From: Shouchella rhizosphaerae
Lineage (GTDB): Bacteria; Bacillota; Bacilli; Bacillales; Bacillaceae_D
Assembly (NCBI RefSeq): GCF_900142675.1
Contig: NZ_FRBS01000006.1
Location: 62,001-126,000, forward strand
Reading direction: 5' to 3'
Length of the DNA stretch: 64,000 nucleotides
Shown here: positions 42,647 to 52,633 of the stretch, in pieces
How positions within the stretch are numbered: position 1 is the stretch's first letter
Layout of the letters: each line of letters opens with the position of its first letter
Made by a program: the position numbers and the translations under genes
Notes under the pieces: generated by a model
Told to the model about the DNA's origin: nothing
Databases searched by the model: none
The model's input: the letters and a program-made list of their open reading frames with translations, nothing else

Positions 42647-45331
42647 TTGGGGGAATATCGGCTGGCCGTTGATATTGGCGCCTCAAGCGGCAGGGTGATG
42701 GCCGGCAAAATAAGCGAGGCTGGCATCGATTTACAAGAGGTCTACCGGTTTGACAATCAGGCTCAATTAATGGGCGGCCATTATTGTTGGGACGTTGACC
42801 ACTTGTTTGGCGAAATCAAGAAAGGCATACGAGTGGCAGTTCAATCAGGGTTACAGCCAGTTAGCATTGGCATGAATACATGGGCGGTAGATTTTGTCCT
42901 TCTCGATGAAAAAGGCGAGCGGTTAACAGACGCTATCTCCTACCGTGACCCGCGCACAAACGGGGTGATGGAAGGTGTGATCGAGACTTACGGAAAAAAG
43001 GCATTATACGAACGGACGGGTATTGCTTTTCAGCCTTTTAACACTCTTTACCAACTATTGGCGTTAAAAAAACAAAACCCGGAGTTGCTTGAGCAAGCCC
43101 ATGCATTTCTAATGGTGCCCGATTATTTTCATTTTTTGCTGACAGGTGTGAAAGTCAATGAGTATACGAACGCAACGACAACCCAGTTAGTCAATGTCCA
43201 TACAAAGGATTGGGATAGACAACTACTGAAAGAGTTCGGTTTGCCTTGTGGAATGTTTCAGCCATTGCAGCATCCTGGCACAAAGATCGGTTCTTTGACA
43301 GAAAGCATGGAAAAAGAACTGGGCGTCCAACTCGAAGTCATTGTGCCCGCTACCCATGACACAGCTTCAGCCATTGCGGCGCTCCCAGAAAAACAAACAT
43401 CGGTTTACATCAGCTCAGGCACGTGGTCGCTCATCGGCATTGAAAACCGCACGCCGATATGTAGCCAGCAGGCGATGGCTGCCAATTTTACGAATGAAGG
43501 CGGCGTTGGCTCCCGTATTCGCTTTTTAAAAAACATCATGGGCTTATGGATGATCCAAGAAGTACAAAGGCTGCTCCCTGGGCATTGGAGCTTTTCTCAA
43601 CTGGCGCAAGCAGCGAGTGAGTCAACGTATACCGGGGAAATGGATGTCGATCAACATCGTTTTCTAAAGCCAGAAAACATGATCGAGGAAATTCAACAAG
43701 CTTGCCGTGAAAAGGGGCTTGCTGTTCCTGAATCGCCAGGTGATTTGGCTAAGTGTATTTATGATAGTCTGATTGCCAGTTATGACAAAGCTGTAACCGA
43801 AATTGAAGCTATTTCAGGAAAGCCATATGAGCAAATCCATATTATTGGCGGCGGGGCGCTGAACAAGGAGATTAACCAACGTTTAGCAAACCGGACGAAC
43901 AAAACGGTGATCGCTGGTCCAACTGAGGCAACTGCTGTTGGCAATCTGCTTGTGCAAGCGATTGCAGACGGAGAGCTTTCTCGCATAGAGGAAGGTCGTG
44001 CACTAGTCAGGACAGCGTTTCCTGTTACTTACTTTCTACCACAAAGGAGTGAATCGCACGTGTCGAGTCGATTTGAAAGCGCTAAAGTGCAATATGAACA
44101 ATTAGGTATAGATGTCGAGGCAGCATTCGCGAAAGTAAAACAAGTGCCCATTTCTGTCCACTGCTGGCAAGGAGATGACCTTCATGGAACAGAGGTGATT
44201 GCGAACGAGTTGTCTGGAGGCATTGATGTAACGGGGAATCATCCGGGCAGAGCGCGGAATGGTGAAGAGCTGCGGCGTGATTTGGAAAAAGCGCTAAGTT
44301 TAATTCCTGGAAAGCACCGCGTCAATCTCCACGCCATGTATGCCGAAACGGATGGCGTGCCAATTGAACGCGATCAATTGAAGACTGAGCATTTTGAAAA
44401 GTGGGTTAAATGGGCGAAATCATTAGGCATTGGCCTTGATTTCAACCCAACGGTGTTCAGCCATCCTAAGGCTGCTGATGGACTGACGCTTGCCCACCCA
44501 GATGAGGAAATCCGCACATTTTGGATTAACCATTGTAAGGCATGCCGGAAAATTGCTGCCTATTTTGGGGAACAGTTGGGGACGCCATCGCTAGTAAACA
44601 TTTGGGTGCCAGACGGTTATAAAGATACGCCTAGTGATCGGCTAACGCCACGGAAGCGTTTAAAAGAGTCTTTAGATGCGATTTATGCAGACGAATACGA
44701 CCCAATGCTTGTTCTTGATACCGTTGAAAGCAAATTGTTTGGCATCGGTTCAGAAGCGTACGTTGTCGGGTCACACGAGTTTTATTTAAACTATGCGAAC
44801 CAAAACAACAAGCTGTATTTGCTTGACACCGGTCATTTTCATCCAACAGAAGTCGTTTCTAACAAACTATCAGCGATGTTGTTATTCCACGATCAGTTGG
44901 CATTGCACGTTTCCCGTCCTGTCCGCTGGGATAGTGACCATGTAGTCACCTTTGACGATGAGCTCCGAGAAATTGCGATTGAACTAGTCCGTAACGATGC
45001 TCTTGGCAACATCCATATTGGTCTTGATTTTTTTGATGCAAGCATTAATCGTGTCGCTGCCTGGGCCATTGGCACGCGCAATATGGCAAAGGCGCTATTG
45101 TATGCAGCCTTAATGCCCCATCGCCATTTAAAGCAGTTGCAAGATGAAGGCGATTTCACGTCGCGCTTAGCCATGCAAGAACAGCTAAAAACGTATCCGT
45201 TTGGCGACATGTGGGATGAGTATTGCAAACGCCAAGGAGTGCCGACAGAAACCGAGTGGCTAGATGTCGTCAAGGAATACGAACAGCAAGTCCAACTGAA
45301 GCGTGAAAGCGAAAAAGCGAAGCAACGCTAA
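42647..45331 (+). CDS. rhaB-rhaA: fused rhamnulokinase - L-rhamnose isomerase
   Basis: 894 residues from TTG at 42647 (GGGGGAGG 5 bases upstream). Residues 1-471 are rhamnulokinase ([39 protein letters not shown]-like, [10 protein letters not shown]). Residue 472 onward is L-rhamnose isomerase ([63 protein letters not shown]). No stop separates them. The isomerase part keeps a GTG at 44060 with a strong ribosome site. Together they turn L-rhamnose to rhamnulose and then rhamnulose-1-phosphate in the cytoplasm. Confidence 0.92.
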   Translation: MGEYRLAVDIGASSGRVMAGKISEAGIDLQEVYRFDNQAQLMGGHYCWDVDHLFGEIKKGIRVAVQSGLQPVSIGMNTWAVDFVLLDEKGERLTDAISYRDPRTNGVMEGVIETYGKKALYERTGIAFQPFNTLYQLLALKKQNPELLEQAHAFLMVPDYFHFLLTGVKVNEYTNATTTQLVNVHTKDWDRQLLKEFGLPCGMFQPLQHPGTKIGSLTESMEKELGVQLEVIVPATHDTASAIAALPEKQTSVYISSGTWSLIGIENRTPICSQQAMAANFTNEGGVGSRIRFLKNIMGLWMIQEVQRLLPGHWSFSQLAQAASESTYTGEMDVDQHRFLKPENMIEEIQQACREKGLAVPESPGDLAKCIYDSLIASYDKAVTEIEAISGKPYEQIHIIGGGALNKEINQRLANRTNKTVIAGPTEATAVGNLLVQAIADGELSRIEEGRALVRTAFPVTYFLPQRSESHVSSRFESAKVQYEQLGIDVEAAFAKVKQVPISVHCWQGDDLHGTEVIANELSGGIDVTGNHPGRARNGEELRRDLEKALSLIPGKHRVNLHAMYAETDGVPIERDQLKTEHFEKWVKWAKSLGIGLDFNPTVFSHPKAADGLTLAHPDEEIRTFWINHCKACRKIAAYFGEQLGTPSLVNIWVPDGYKDTPSDRLTPRKRLKESLDAIYADEYDPMLVLDTVESKLFGIGSEAYVVGSHEFYLNYANQNNKLYLLDTGHFHPTEVVSNKLSAMLLFHDQLALHVSRPVRWDSDHVVTFDDELREIAIELVRNDALGNIHIGLDFFDASINRVAAWAIGTRNMAKALLYAALMPHRHLKQLQDEGDFTSRLAMQEQLKTYPFGDMWDEYCKRQGVPTETEWLDVVKEYEQQVQLKRESEKAKQR
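44043..44062 (+). promoter_or_regulatory. internal ribosome site and GTG start of the rhaA part
   Basis: AAAGGAGTG followed 8 bases later by GTG (44060-44062) in the fused frame, exactly where free RhaA proteins begin (SSRFESAKV). Indicates an originally separate gene that may still be translated on its own. Confidence 0.7.
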
Positions 45332-45353
45332 TTTACTAGAAAGAGGGATCGTC

Positions 45354-47426
45354 ATGGTACAACATCTGTGGAATGTGGAAGAAGCAAGCAAATTGTGTCA
45401 AGGGCTCGATGAGTTGGTGTACCGCTCCAATTTGATTGGCGCCGACCGATCTGTCTGCAATTGGGGCGGCGGCAATACGTCGATGAAAACGACTGAAATT
45501 GACTTTCGCGGCAATGAAGTTGACGTTATGTGGGTCAAAGGCAGTGGCTCTGATCTGGCTACAATGGGAGCAAACAACTTTACGGGCTTGCGGCTTGACG
45601 ATGTCTTGCCGCTGAAAGAACGGGAAGCAATGACAGATGAGGAGATGGTCGCCTATTTGGGGCATTGCCTAATCGACCCTCGTCACCCGCGCCCGTCGAT
45701 TGAAACGCTGCTTCACGCTTTTCTGCCATTTAAGCATGTCGACCACACTCACCCAGATGCCATCATTAGCCTATGTTGTGCTGAAAATGGCCGCGAATTG
45801 GCAGAAGAGCTATTTGGTGACCGCTTTGTATGGGTGCCTTACATTCGCCCTGGCTTTGCGCTGTCTAAAATGATTGCAAAACAAGTAGACGCGAACCCGA
45901 AAGCGGAGCTTGTGCTAATGGAAAAACATGGCCTTGTCGTCTGGGGAGAAACAGCTAAAGAAAGTTATGACCGCACGATTTCTGTGATTAATGAAGCAGA
46001 GCAATTTATCGAGAAAAAGCGAGGCAAAAACGCGCCTTTTGGCGGAGCTGCGACAGCAGGGCTAAAAAAAGAAGAGCGCCAAGCATTGCTGGCCAACATC
46101 ATGCCGGCGCTACGGGGGGCAGTGGCCCATAATGGGCGGAACATGATTGTGACCTATGATGATAGCGATCCTATCCTTGAATTTGTCAACAGCAAAGAGG
46201 CAAAGGAGCTATCGCAAATTGGCGCTGCCTGCCCTGACCATCTTGTCCATACGAAGCGATTGCCTTTGTTTATCGATTGGGTGCCTGATGCAAGTGACGA
46301 AGTAGGCTTGAAGCAAGCGGTGCTTAACGGAATAGCCGCATACAAAGAGGAATACATTCGCTACTTTGAGCGCAACCGCCGTGAAGGCGACACGATGTTT
46401 GAACCGTCGCCGCGCGTGTTGCTCATCCCAGGCATCGGCCTGATTAGCAGCGGCAAGGCGGTTGAAAACGCAAAAGTGAGCCGCGCTCTTTATGAACGAG
46501 CGATTGCGGTCATGCGTGGAACGAATGCATTAGGCTCGTTTGTTTCACTAAATGAAGCCGAATCGTATGAAATTGAATATTGGCCATTGGAGCTTTACAA
46601 ACTATCGCTTGCTCCAAAAGAAGCAACGTTCTCGCGCAAAGTGGCGTTTGTGACAGGGGGAGCAGGGGGCATCGGCAGCGAAACGTCCCGGCAATTCGCT
46701 GCGCAAGGCGCACACGTCGTGTTGGCTGACCTCAATCTTGAAAGGGCAGAAGAAGTAGCGGCAGAAATAAATGGGCAATTCGGTGCTGGCCGGGCACTTG
46801 CACTAAAAATGGATGTCACAGATGAACAAGCAGTCAAGCAAGCTTTTGCCGACGTAGCCCGGACATACGGGGGCGTTGACATTGTTGTCAACAATGCCGG
46901 CCTTGCCACATCAAGCCCTTTTGATGAGACGACTTTACAGGAATGGCAGCTCAATCTCGATGTGCTTGCGACAGGCTACTTTCTCGTCGCCCGCCAAGCC
47001 TTTGCGCAAATGAAAGAGCAAGGCACAGGCGGTAGCATGGTGTTTATCGGCTCGAAAAATTCGGTTTACGCAGGAAAAAACGCATCAGCCTACAGCGCAG
47101 CCAAAGCGATGGAAGCCCATCTCGCCCGCTGCATTGCCGCTGAAGGGGGCACCTACGGAATCCGCGTTAATACGGTTCTCCCTGACGCCGTCTTGCAAGG
47201 TTCAGCGATTTGGGATTCGGCTTGGCGTGAAGAAAGAGCAGCTGCGTACGGAATTGCAGCTGATGAACTTGAAGACCATTACAAAAAACGGACAACGCTT
47301 GGCGTCCATATTTTTCCCGCAGATATTGCCGAGGCAGTTTTATTCTTTGCTTCGTCCAAGTCAGAAAAGACGACGGGCTGTATGTTAACTGTAGATGGCG
47401 GCGTACCAGCAGCTTTTCCAAGATAA
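45354..47426 (+). CDS. rhaEW: bifunctional rhamnulose-1-phosphate aldolase / lactaldehyde dehydrogenase (RhaEW, YuxG-like)
   Basis: 690 residues, ATG at 45354 with AAGAGGG. N-terminal class II aldolase (NWGGGNTSMK, VDHTHPDAI with Zn histidines, MEKHGLVVWG), then from about residue 431 an SDR domain (VTGGAGGIGSE, NNAGLA, FIGSKNSV, SAYSAAK). Cleaves rhamnulose-1-phosphate to dihydroxyacetone phosphate and L-lactaldehyde and oxidises the latter to lactate. Length equals the ~690-residue Bacillus YuxG class. It follows rhaB-rhaA by 22 bp. Confidence 0.92.
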   Translation: MVQHLWNVEEASKLCQGLDELVYRSNLIGADRSVCNWGGGNTSMKTTEIDFRGNEVDVMWVKGSGSDLATMGANNFTGLRLDDVLPLKEREAMTDEEMVAYLGHCLIDPRHPRPSIETLLHAFLPFKHVDHTHPDAIISLCCAENGRELAEELFGDRFVWVPYIRPGFALSKMIAKQVDANPKAELVLMEKHGLVVWGETAKESYDRTISVINEAEQFIEKKRGKNAPFGGAATAGLKKEERQALLANIMPALRGAVAHNGRNMIVTYDDSDPILEFVNSKEAKELSQIGAACPDHLVHTKRLPLFIDWVPDASDEVGLKQAVLNGIAAYKEEYIRYFERNRREGDTMFEPSPRVLLIPGIGLISSGKAVENAKVSRALYERAIAVMRGTNALGSFVSLNEAESYEIEYWPLELYKLSLAPKEATFSRKVAFVTGGAGGIGSETSRQFAAQGAHVVLADLNLERAEEVAAEINGQFGAGRALALKMDVTDEQAVKQAFADVARTYGGVDIVVNNAGLATSSPFDETTLQEWQLNLDVLATGYFLVARQAFAQMKEQGTGGSMVFIGSKNSVYAGKNASAYSAAKAMEAHLARCIAAEGGTYGIRVNTVLPDAVLQGSAIWDSAWREERAAAYGIAADELEDHYKKRTTLGVHIFPADIAEAVLFFASSKSEKTTGCMLTVDGGVPAAFPR

Positions 47427-47432
47427 GGGTGG

Positions 47433-47463
47433 TTTCCTCTCCGTTAAAAATGCGGGGAGGAAA
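47433..47463 (+). terminator. hairpin between rhaEW and rhaM
   Basis: TTTCCTCTCCG / CGGGGAGGAAA stem (one G-T pair), 9-base loop, followed by TTTG. A partial terminator or processing site inside the operon. Confidence 0.5.
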
Positions 47464-47504
47464 TTTGTATGAAAAGACGATCAAAGTAAGAGGAGTGAAC
47501 GAGC

Positions 47505-47819
47505 ATGATTCGCAAAGCTACAGTAATGAAGGTTTACAAAGATAAGTACGATGATTACAAACAACGCCACGATAAGCTTTGGCCAGAAATGGCGGAAATG
47601 CTAAAAGCCCATGGTGTCCACCATTATTCGATTTTTCTGTTAGAGGAGACTGGCCAGCTGTTTGCCTATTTGCTTGTTGAAGACGAAGACAGTTTTAGCG
47701 AAGTCGCCAAAACAGAGATATGCCAAAAATGGTGGGCGTATATGGCGCCGCTAATGGAAACAAATGATGATCTAAGTCCAGTTTCCCATGATTTAAAAGA
47801 AGTTTTTTATTTAGCATAA
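47505..47819 (+). CDS. rhaM: L-rhamnose mutarotase
   Basis: 104 residues, AGAGGAGTG before ATG. RhaM signatures: DDYKQRHDKLWPEM with the active-site His, HHYSIFLLEETGQLFAYLLVED, and KWWAYMAPLM. Interconverts alpha and beta anomers of L-rhamnose for the isomerase. Lies between rhaEW and the transporter. Confidence 0.93.
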   Translation: MIRKATVMKVYKDKYDDYKQRHDKLWPEMAEMLKAHGVHHYSIFLLEETGQLFAYLLVEDEDSFSEVAKTEICQKWWAYMAPLMETNDDLSPVSHDLKEVFYLA

Positions 47820-47832
47820 GGGAGTGGTAAGG

Positions 47833-49107
47833 ATGGTGCGGCAAAATAAAGGGATGAAAGCCACGATTACGGTAGCGATGTCCAATTATTTAGAAGCAGG
47901 CGCTATTGTTGCGGGCGCCGGTGGGCTAACATTATGGGTCGAGTATTTGCAGTTGACCGACATGTGGGTAGGATTGCTAGGCGCCTTGAGTGCTAATGGC
48001 TTTGGAGCAGCAATCGGGGCTCTGATTGGCGGTGCTTTAGTCGACCGCTATGGCAGGAAATTTATTTACAAATATGATTTGTTGCTATATATGGCAGGCA
48101 TGCTTCTCATTGTCTTTGCTTTTTCCTTTCCTATGCTGCTTGCCGGCTATGTCATCGTTGGCATTGCTGTTGGCGCGTTAATTCCAGCAGCTTGGACGTA
48201 TATTGCCGAAGAGGCGCCGCCTAACGAACGAGCTGCCAGAGTCGGTTGGTCCCAGTTCGCTTGGTCGATTGGGCCTGCTATTACGCTTTTTTTGTCGGTA
48301 GCGCTTGCTCCCCTCGGTTTACTAGGCAGCCGTTTGATCTTTGCGCAATTGTTTGTGGTGGCGATCATCACTTGGATATTGCAACAGCAAATCAATGAAT
48401 CGCAAATATGGGAAAAAGAGCAAGAAAAAGCACGGCTGACTCAATCTGGCCAGGCTGCTGTGAAAGGCTCGTTAAAAGATTTGTTTACGATCAAAGCAAA
48501 TTTGAAAGCGCTTATCTTTCTCATTGGCATCTACTTTTTCTGGAACCTTGTCGCTGGGACAATGGGATATTTTATGCCATATATTTATGAAACGGTAGGC
48601 GGTTTGTCAGCAGCACAAGCCAATTTGCTGCAAGGCGTCCTTTGGACATTTACGGTGATTGCTACTTATGCGGTGTTTATTAAGCTTGGCGATAAAGTGA
48701 ACCGTAAGCTTTTGTTTGGGACGGGAGGGGTTTTGGGCATCATTGCCTGGCTCATTCTGACTTTTGGCGGTATGGGCATGACCGAGCTTGCCTTGTTTGT
48801 AACGATCTGGGGATTGGCTGCAGGCTTCGGTGCCCAGGCGTTCTATGCGCTGTTTGCGAGCGAGTTGTTCCATACAAAATACCGTGCCCAAGCCCAAGGA
48901 TTGATGTTTTGCGTCGTACGAATTGGCGTAGGGTTGATTTCCCTTGTCGTTCCGGCAATGATTTCGACAATCGGCTTTCAAACATCAGGAATGATCATGA
49001 TTGCTTTCTTGGTCATTAGCCTAGTCATCGGCGTTATCATGGCGCCAGAGACAAGGAACCGGTCATTGGAAGAAATCCAACATGAACGTTATGGGAAAAG
49101 CGCTTAA
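47833..49107 (+). CDS. MFS sugar transporter, probable rhamnose carrier
   Basis: 424 residues; ATG at 47833 with GGGAGTGG upstream. Twelve hydrophobic segments; MFS sugar-porter type motifs GGALVDRYGRKFIYKYD after helix 2 and PETRNRSLEEIQ at the end. 13 bp after rhaM, so it most likely imports L-rhamnose. This position is occupied by an unrelated transporter type in some relatives; substrate is inferred. Confidence 0.82.
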   Translation: MVRQNKGMKATITVAMSNYLEAGAIVAGAGGLTLWVEYLQLTDMWVGLLGALSANGFGAAIGALIGGALVDRYGRKFIYKYDLLLYMAGMLLIVFAFSFPMLLAGYVIVGIAVGALIPAAWTYIAEEAPPNERAARVGWSQFAWSIGPAITLFLSVALAPLGLLGSRLIFAQLFVVAIITWILQQQINESQIWEKEQEKARLTQSGQAAVKGSLKDLFTIKANLKALIFLIGIYFFWNLVAGTMGYFMPYIYETVGGLSAAQANLLQGVLWTFTVIATYAVFIKLGDKVNRKLLFGTGGVLGIIAWLILTFGGMGMTELALFVTIWGLAAGFGAQAFYALFASELFHTKYRAQAQGLMFCVVRIGVGLISLVVPAMISTIGFQTSGMIMIAFLVISLVIGVIMAPETRNRSLEEIQHERYGKSA

Positions 49108-49236
49108 CTGGACTTAACAGCGAGGCTAAGGCATAGAAGGGCGTTTCAGCAAAAAGAGGATTACAGTCAGCAAAATCGAACCTATACGAGTAACATGGCA
49201 GGAGAGTAAATCGCCCTAAGAAAGGAGTTGAGCCTT

Positions 49237-50073
49237 GTGAGGACTGGAAAGCAAAAGCCAAAGGGAGCGGTTTATTTATATGAAAACAAGCATAAAGAGA
49301 AAAATTACATTCATAGCCATTTTCATTATACACACCAGCTTCTCTATGTCCTCGACGGAAAAGGGGAGTGCGAGTTAGGGAAACAACAGCATGCGCTCGC
49401 TTCTGACAATTTGCTCATCATTCGCCCTTTGACACACCACTCGATTGCCGCGCAATCAAAAATGACTATGCTCGTGCTAGAGTTTGATGAAAAGCAACTG
49501 CCTGTGGAGTACAGGCACACGCTTATAGCTAACGTGTTTGCCCGTTCAGAAGTGCTCCGCCTCAATTTGTTTAAAGGGAGTGAAGTCCGCCAATTGCTAA
49601 GGCGTATGCTTTACGAACAACTCCAGTATAGGGACCGCGAAAAAATCGGCTTGTCGCTTTTGCTTGGAGAGTTGTTGCTGCTATTAAAGCGGACGAAAAA
49701 AGGATTTACCTACCAAAACACAAATGAGTGGCGTGCGGCTGCCCTTAAAGAGTATATCGAAAATAATTACTACCAGTTAAGCCGCGCTGAAGAATTAGCT
49801 GCCAAAATGGGGGTAAGCTCCCGCTATATGCAGCAAATCTTTAAAGACGCATATGATACGACGCCGATGCGGTATCTAACCGAAGTCCGTTTAAACCGCG
49901 TAAAGAAATTACTAATAGAAACTGACCTTGATATGGTTTCGATTTGTTTCGAAGTTGGCTTTGAATCGTTGCCTACCTTTTATCGCGTTTTTAAAAAGCA
50001 AGTTGGCGTTAGTCCTTTAGTCTATAAACATACTCAATTAAGCCAGTATCATCACCGCAATGTTTCAAAATAA
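49237..50073 (+). CDS. AraC-family regulator of the DUF993 sugar locus
   Basis: 278 residues from GTG at 49237 with AAAGGAG 9 bases before. N-terminal cupin (HSHFHYTHQLLYVLDGKGE, NLLIIRPLTHHSI) and C-terminal double HTH (AAKMGVSSRYMQQIFKDAY, ICFEVGFESLPTFYRVFKKQ). Placed directly upstream of the dehydrogenase/DUF993 operon, separated by ~195 bp containing two cre-like sites, so it probably activates that operon in response to its sugar. Confidence 0.8.
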   Translation: MRTGKQKPKGAVYLYENKHKEKNYIHSHFHYTHQLLYVLDGKGECELGKQQHALASDNLLIIRPLTHHSIAAQSKMTMLVLEFDEKQLPVEYRHTLIANVFARSEVLRLNLFKGSEVRQLLRRMLYEQLQYRDREKIGLSLLLGELLLLLKRTKKGFTYQNTNEWRAAALKEYIENNYYQLSRAEELAAKMGVSSRYMQQIFKDAYDTTPMRYLTEVRLNRVKKLLIETDLDMVSICFEVGFESLPTFYRVFKKQVGVSPLVYKHTQLSQYHHRNVSK

Positions 50074-50165
50074 TAGCCAAAAAGTCGCTTCATAGAGGCC
50101 CCTAATGACCCTAGCTGATTTAGTTCGGAAACTGAGAACGAAAAACGGGGAGTGATAAGACGAAT

Positions 50166-50228
50166 TGGATGCGCTTTCACTAAACTGAGAGCAAGAGGTT
50201 GGCGATAAAGTCGACAAAATCGCTTTCA
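50166..50228. promoter_or_regulatory. two cre-like catabolite repression sites
   Basis: TGGATGCGCTTTCA at 50166-50179 and CAAAATCGCTTTCA at 50215-50228; each matches 12 of 14 positions of the CcpA consensus TGWAANCGNTNWCA when read in the better orientation. They precede the 50269 gene. Confidence 0.45.
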
Positions 50229-50268
50229 TTCAATTAAAAGCGAACTTAGATGAAAGGGGCATATAAGA

Positions 50269-51441
50269 ATGGCTACGCATCCAATTGGCATTATTATGAA
50301 TGGCGTCACCGGGAGAATGGGCACAAACCAGCATTTAATCCGGTCGATTTTAGCAATCCGTGAACAGGGAGGGGTTGCGCTTCCTAATGGGGAGACGCTT
50401 ATGCCTGACCCGGTATTAGTAGGAAGAAACGAAGCAAAACTTGAAGCGCTTGCGAGCAAATACGGACTAAACCGGATCGAAACGGACTTAGAGCAGGCGC
50501 TGGCAGACGAATACAATGTCATCTATTTTGATGCACAAACAACGAGCCGCCGCGCTGCCGCAATTAAGCAAGCCATTTCAGCAGGCAAGCATATTTATTG
50601 CGAAAAACCAACGGCGACAAGCTTAGACGAAGCCCTTGAATTAGCTGAGCTTGCCAATAAAGCAGGAGTGAAGAACGGCGTTGTCCAAGATAAACTGTTT
50701 TTGCCTGGTTTGTTAAAGCTAAAACGATTGATTGACAGTCATTTTTTTGGTGACATTTATTCGGTGAAACTTGATTTTGGTTATTGGGTATTTGAAGGCG
50801 ATTGGCAGGAAGGGCAGCGGCCAAGCTGGAATTATCGAGAAGAAGATGGCGGCGGCATTATTGTCGATATGTTTGCGCATTGGCGGTATGTAATCGACAA
50901 CTTGTTTGGCGAAATTCAATCTCTTTCTTGCCTAGGAGCGACTCATATTCGCAAACGCGTGGATGAGGATGGCCAACCATACAAGGCGACTGCCGATGAT
51001 GCAGCCTATGCGATTTTTGAATTGGAAAATGGGATTGTTGTCCAAGCGAATTCCTCATGGGTGACACGTGTCGACCGTGATGATTTATTGACGATCCACG
51101 TTGACGGAAAATATGGAAGTGCAGTCGCGGGATTGCGCGATTGCAAAATCCAACACCGTGTCATGACGCCTCGGCCGACATGGAATCCAGATATACCAAA
51201 CCCGATCGCTTTCCAGGAACTCTGGCAGCAAGTGCCTGACAATGAGCCTTACGAGAATGGCTTTAAGGCACAGTGGGAACTGTTTTTGAAACATGTTCAT
51301 ACAGACAGTCCATTTCCTTGGGACTTGCTTGAAGGAGCCAAAGGGACACAGTTATCAGACTTAGGTTTACAAGCATGGCGTGAGCGGAAATGGGTTGACG
51401 TCCCTAAACTGGCGGCAACTGTTCCGGCAAAGCATGTTTAA
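50269..51441 (+). CDS. Gfo/Idh/MocA-family dehydrogenase
   Basis: 390 residues, AAAGGGGC before ATG. N-terminal Rossmann IIMNGVTGRMGTN, an unusual GVTGRMG loop; YCEKPTATS with the catalytic Lys; GGGIIVDMFAHWRYVIDNLF in the substrate domain. Oxidises a sugar or sugar derivative with NAD(P). First gene of an operon running to 54641 with DUF993, isomerase and a second dehydrogenase; stop to DUF993 start 13 bp. Confidence 0.83.
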   Translation: MATHPIGIIMNGVTGRMGTNQHLIRSILAIREQGGVALPNGETLMPDPVLVGRNEAKLEALASKYGLNRIETDLEQALADEYNVIYFDAQTTSRRAAAIKQAISAGKHIYCEKPTATSLDEALELAELANKAGVKNGVVQDKLFLPGLLKLKRLIDSHFFGDIYSVKLDFGYWVFEGDWQEGQRPSWNYREEDGGGIIVDMFAHWRYVIDNLFGEIQSLSCLGATHIRKRVDEDGQPYKATADDAAYAIFELENGIVVQANSSWVTRVDRDDLLTIHVDGKYGSAVAGLRDCKIQHRVMTPRPTWNPDIPNPIAFQELWQQVPDNEPYENGFKAQWELFLKHVHTDSPFPWDLLEGAKGTQLSDLGLQAWRERKWVDVPKLAATVPAKHV

Positions 51442-51454
51442 GGGGGCAAAAACG

Positions 51455-52633
51455 ATGGCTTACACGATTACATTGCCAACTGAAGACAGAAACAAAATCG
51501 TTTATACGCTCCAGAATGCTGAGCCTGCATGTCTGAAGACGGCTGCTTTTTCTGCACGGCGTGCCTACTCAGCGGCTCATGTCGTCGCCGATCCGTTATC
51601 GCCAGTACCGCCAGTGCTGGGCGGCAAAGTTGACTGGGAAGCGACCCTTTCTTACCGCCACCACCTATGGCAACTCGGCTTCGGTGTTGCTGAAGCAATG
51701 GATACAGCGCAAAGAGGGATGGGCTTAACATGGGAAGCGGCCAAACAGTTGATCGCTTATTCGGCAAAGGACGCAAAAGCAGTCGGCGGTGACATCGCTT
51801 CAGGTGTGGGGACGGATCACTTGAGTGACAAAGAGATATATGGGCTTGATGCGATCATTTCCGCTTATGAACAACAAATGGAGTTTGTCGAAGCGCAAGG
51901 CAGTCGTGTGATTCTCATGGCAAGCCGCGCCCTTGCGAAAGCAGCACGGTCACGAGATGATTACCGGAGCGTGTATAGCCGCCTGCTCCGCCAAGTGAAG
52001 GAACCGGTGATTCTCCATTGGCTTGGCGACATGTTTGATCCGAATCTAGCTGGTTATTGGGGAGATCGATCCATTGACGGGGCGATGGATGTTTGTCTGG
52101 AGATTATTCATGAACACAAGCACAAAATAGACGGGATCAAGCTATCGCTGCTTGATAAAAGCAAAGAAGTGGCTATGCGCAGTCTTCTTCCTCAACAGGT
52201 AAGAATGTATACAGGCGATGATTTTCACTATCCTGAACTGATTGCTGGGGAAAACGGCTTTTATAGCGATGCGCTATTAGGCATTTTTGACGCAATTGCG
52301 CCGGCAGCTGCTGAAGCTTTCCAAGCGCTTGACCGCGGCGATCTCGAAACCTATAACCGGATCTTGGCGCCAACTGTCCCACTTGCCCGCCATATTTTTG
52401 AAGCGCCGACCTACGCCTACAAAACAGGGATTGTCTTTATGGCCTACTTAAATGGGCACCAAAACCATTTTCGAATGATTGGAGGCGCAGAAGGAGCGAG
52501 GTCTGCTGTTCACTTGGCAAAGCTATTTATGCTAGCCGACCAAGCAGGCTTGCTCGTTGAGCCTGAGAGAGCGATTAAACGGATGGTGCTAACGCTTGAA
52601 GCGGCTGGTATTAGCCAGGAGGTGCGCGTATGA
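51455..52633 (+). CDS. DUF993 protein (dihydrodipicolinate-synthase-like TIM barrel)
   Basis: 392 residues; ATG at 51455 with AGGGGG. Matches the DUF993 family: PPVLGGKVDWEATLSYRHHL, GVAEAMDTAQRGMGLTW, PVILHWLGDMFDP, GIKLSLLDKSKE and AFQALDRGDLETYNRILAP. The fold resembles Schiff-base aldolases, with Lys in GIKLSLL as the candidate, so a C-C cleavage or hydration of a keto-sugar is possible; no reaction is established that I know of. Overlaps the isomerase start by 4 bp. Confidence 0.75.
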   Translation: MAYTITLPTEDRNKIVYTLQNAEPACLKTAAFSARRAYSAAHVVADPLSPVPPVLGGKVDWEATLSYRHHLWQLGFGVAEAMDTAQRGMGLTWEAAKQLIAYSAKDAKAVGGDIASGVGTDHLSDKEIYGLDAIISAYEQQMEFVEAQGSRVILMASRALAKAARSRDDYRSVYSRLLRQVKEPVILHWLGDMFDPNLAGYWGDRSIDGAMDVCLEIIHEHKHKIDGIKLSLLDKSKEVAMRSLLPQQVRMYTGDDFHYPELIAGENGFYSDALLGIFDAIAPAAAEAFQALDRGDLETYNRILAPTVPLARHIFEAPTYAYKTGIVFMAYLNGHQNHFRMIGGAEGARSAVHLAKLFMLADQAGLLVEPERAIKRMVLTLEAAGISQEVRV

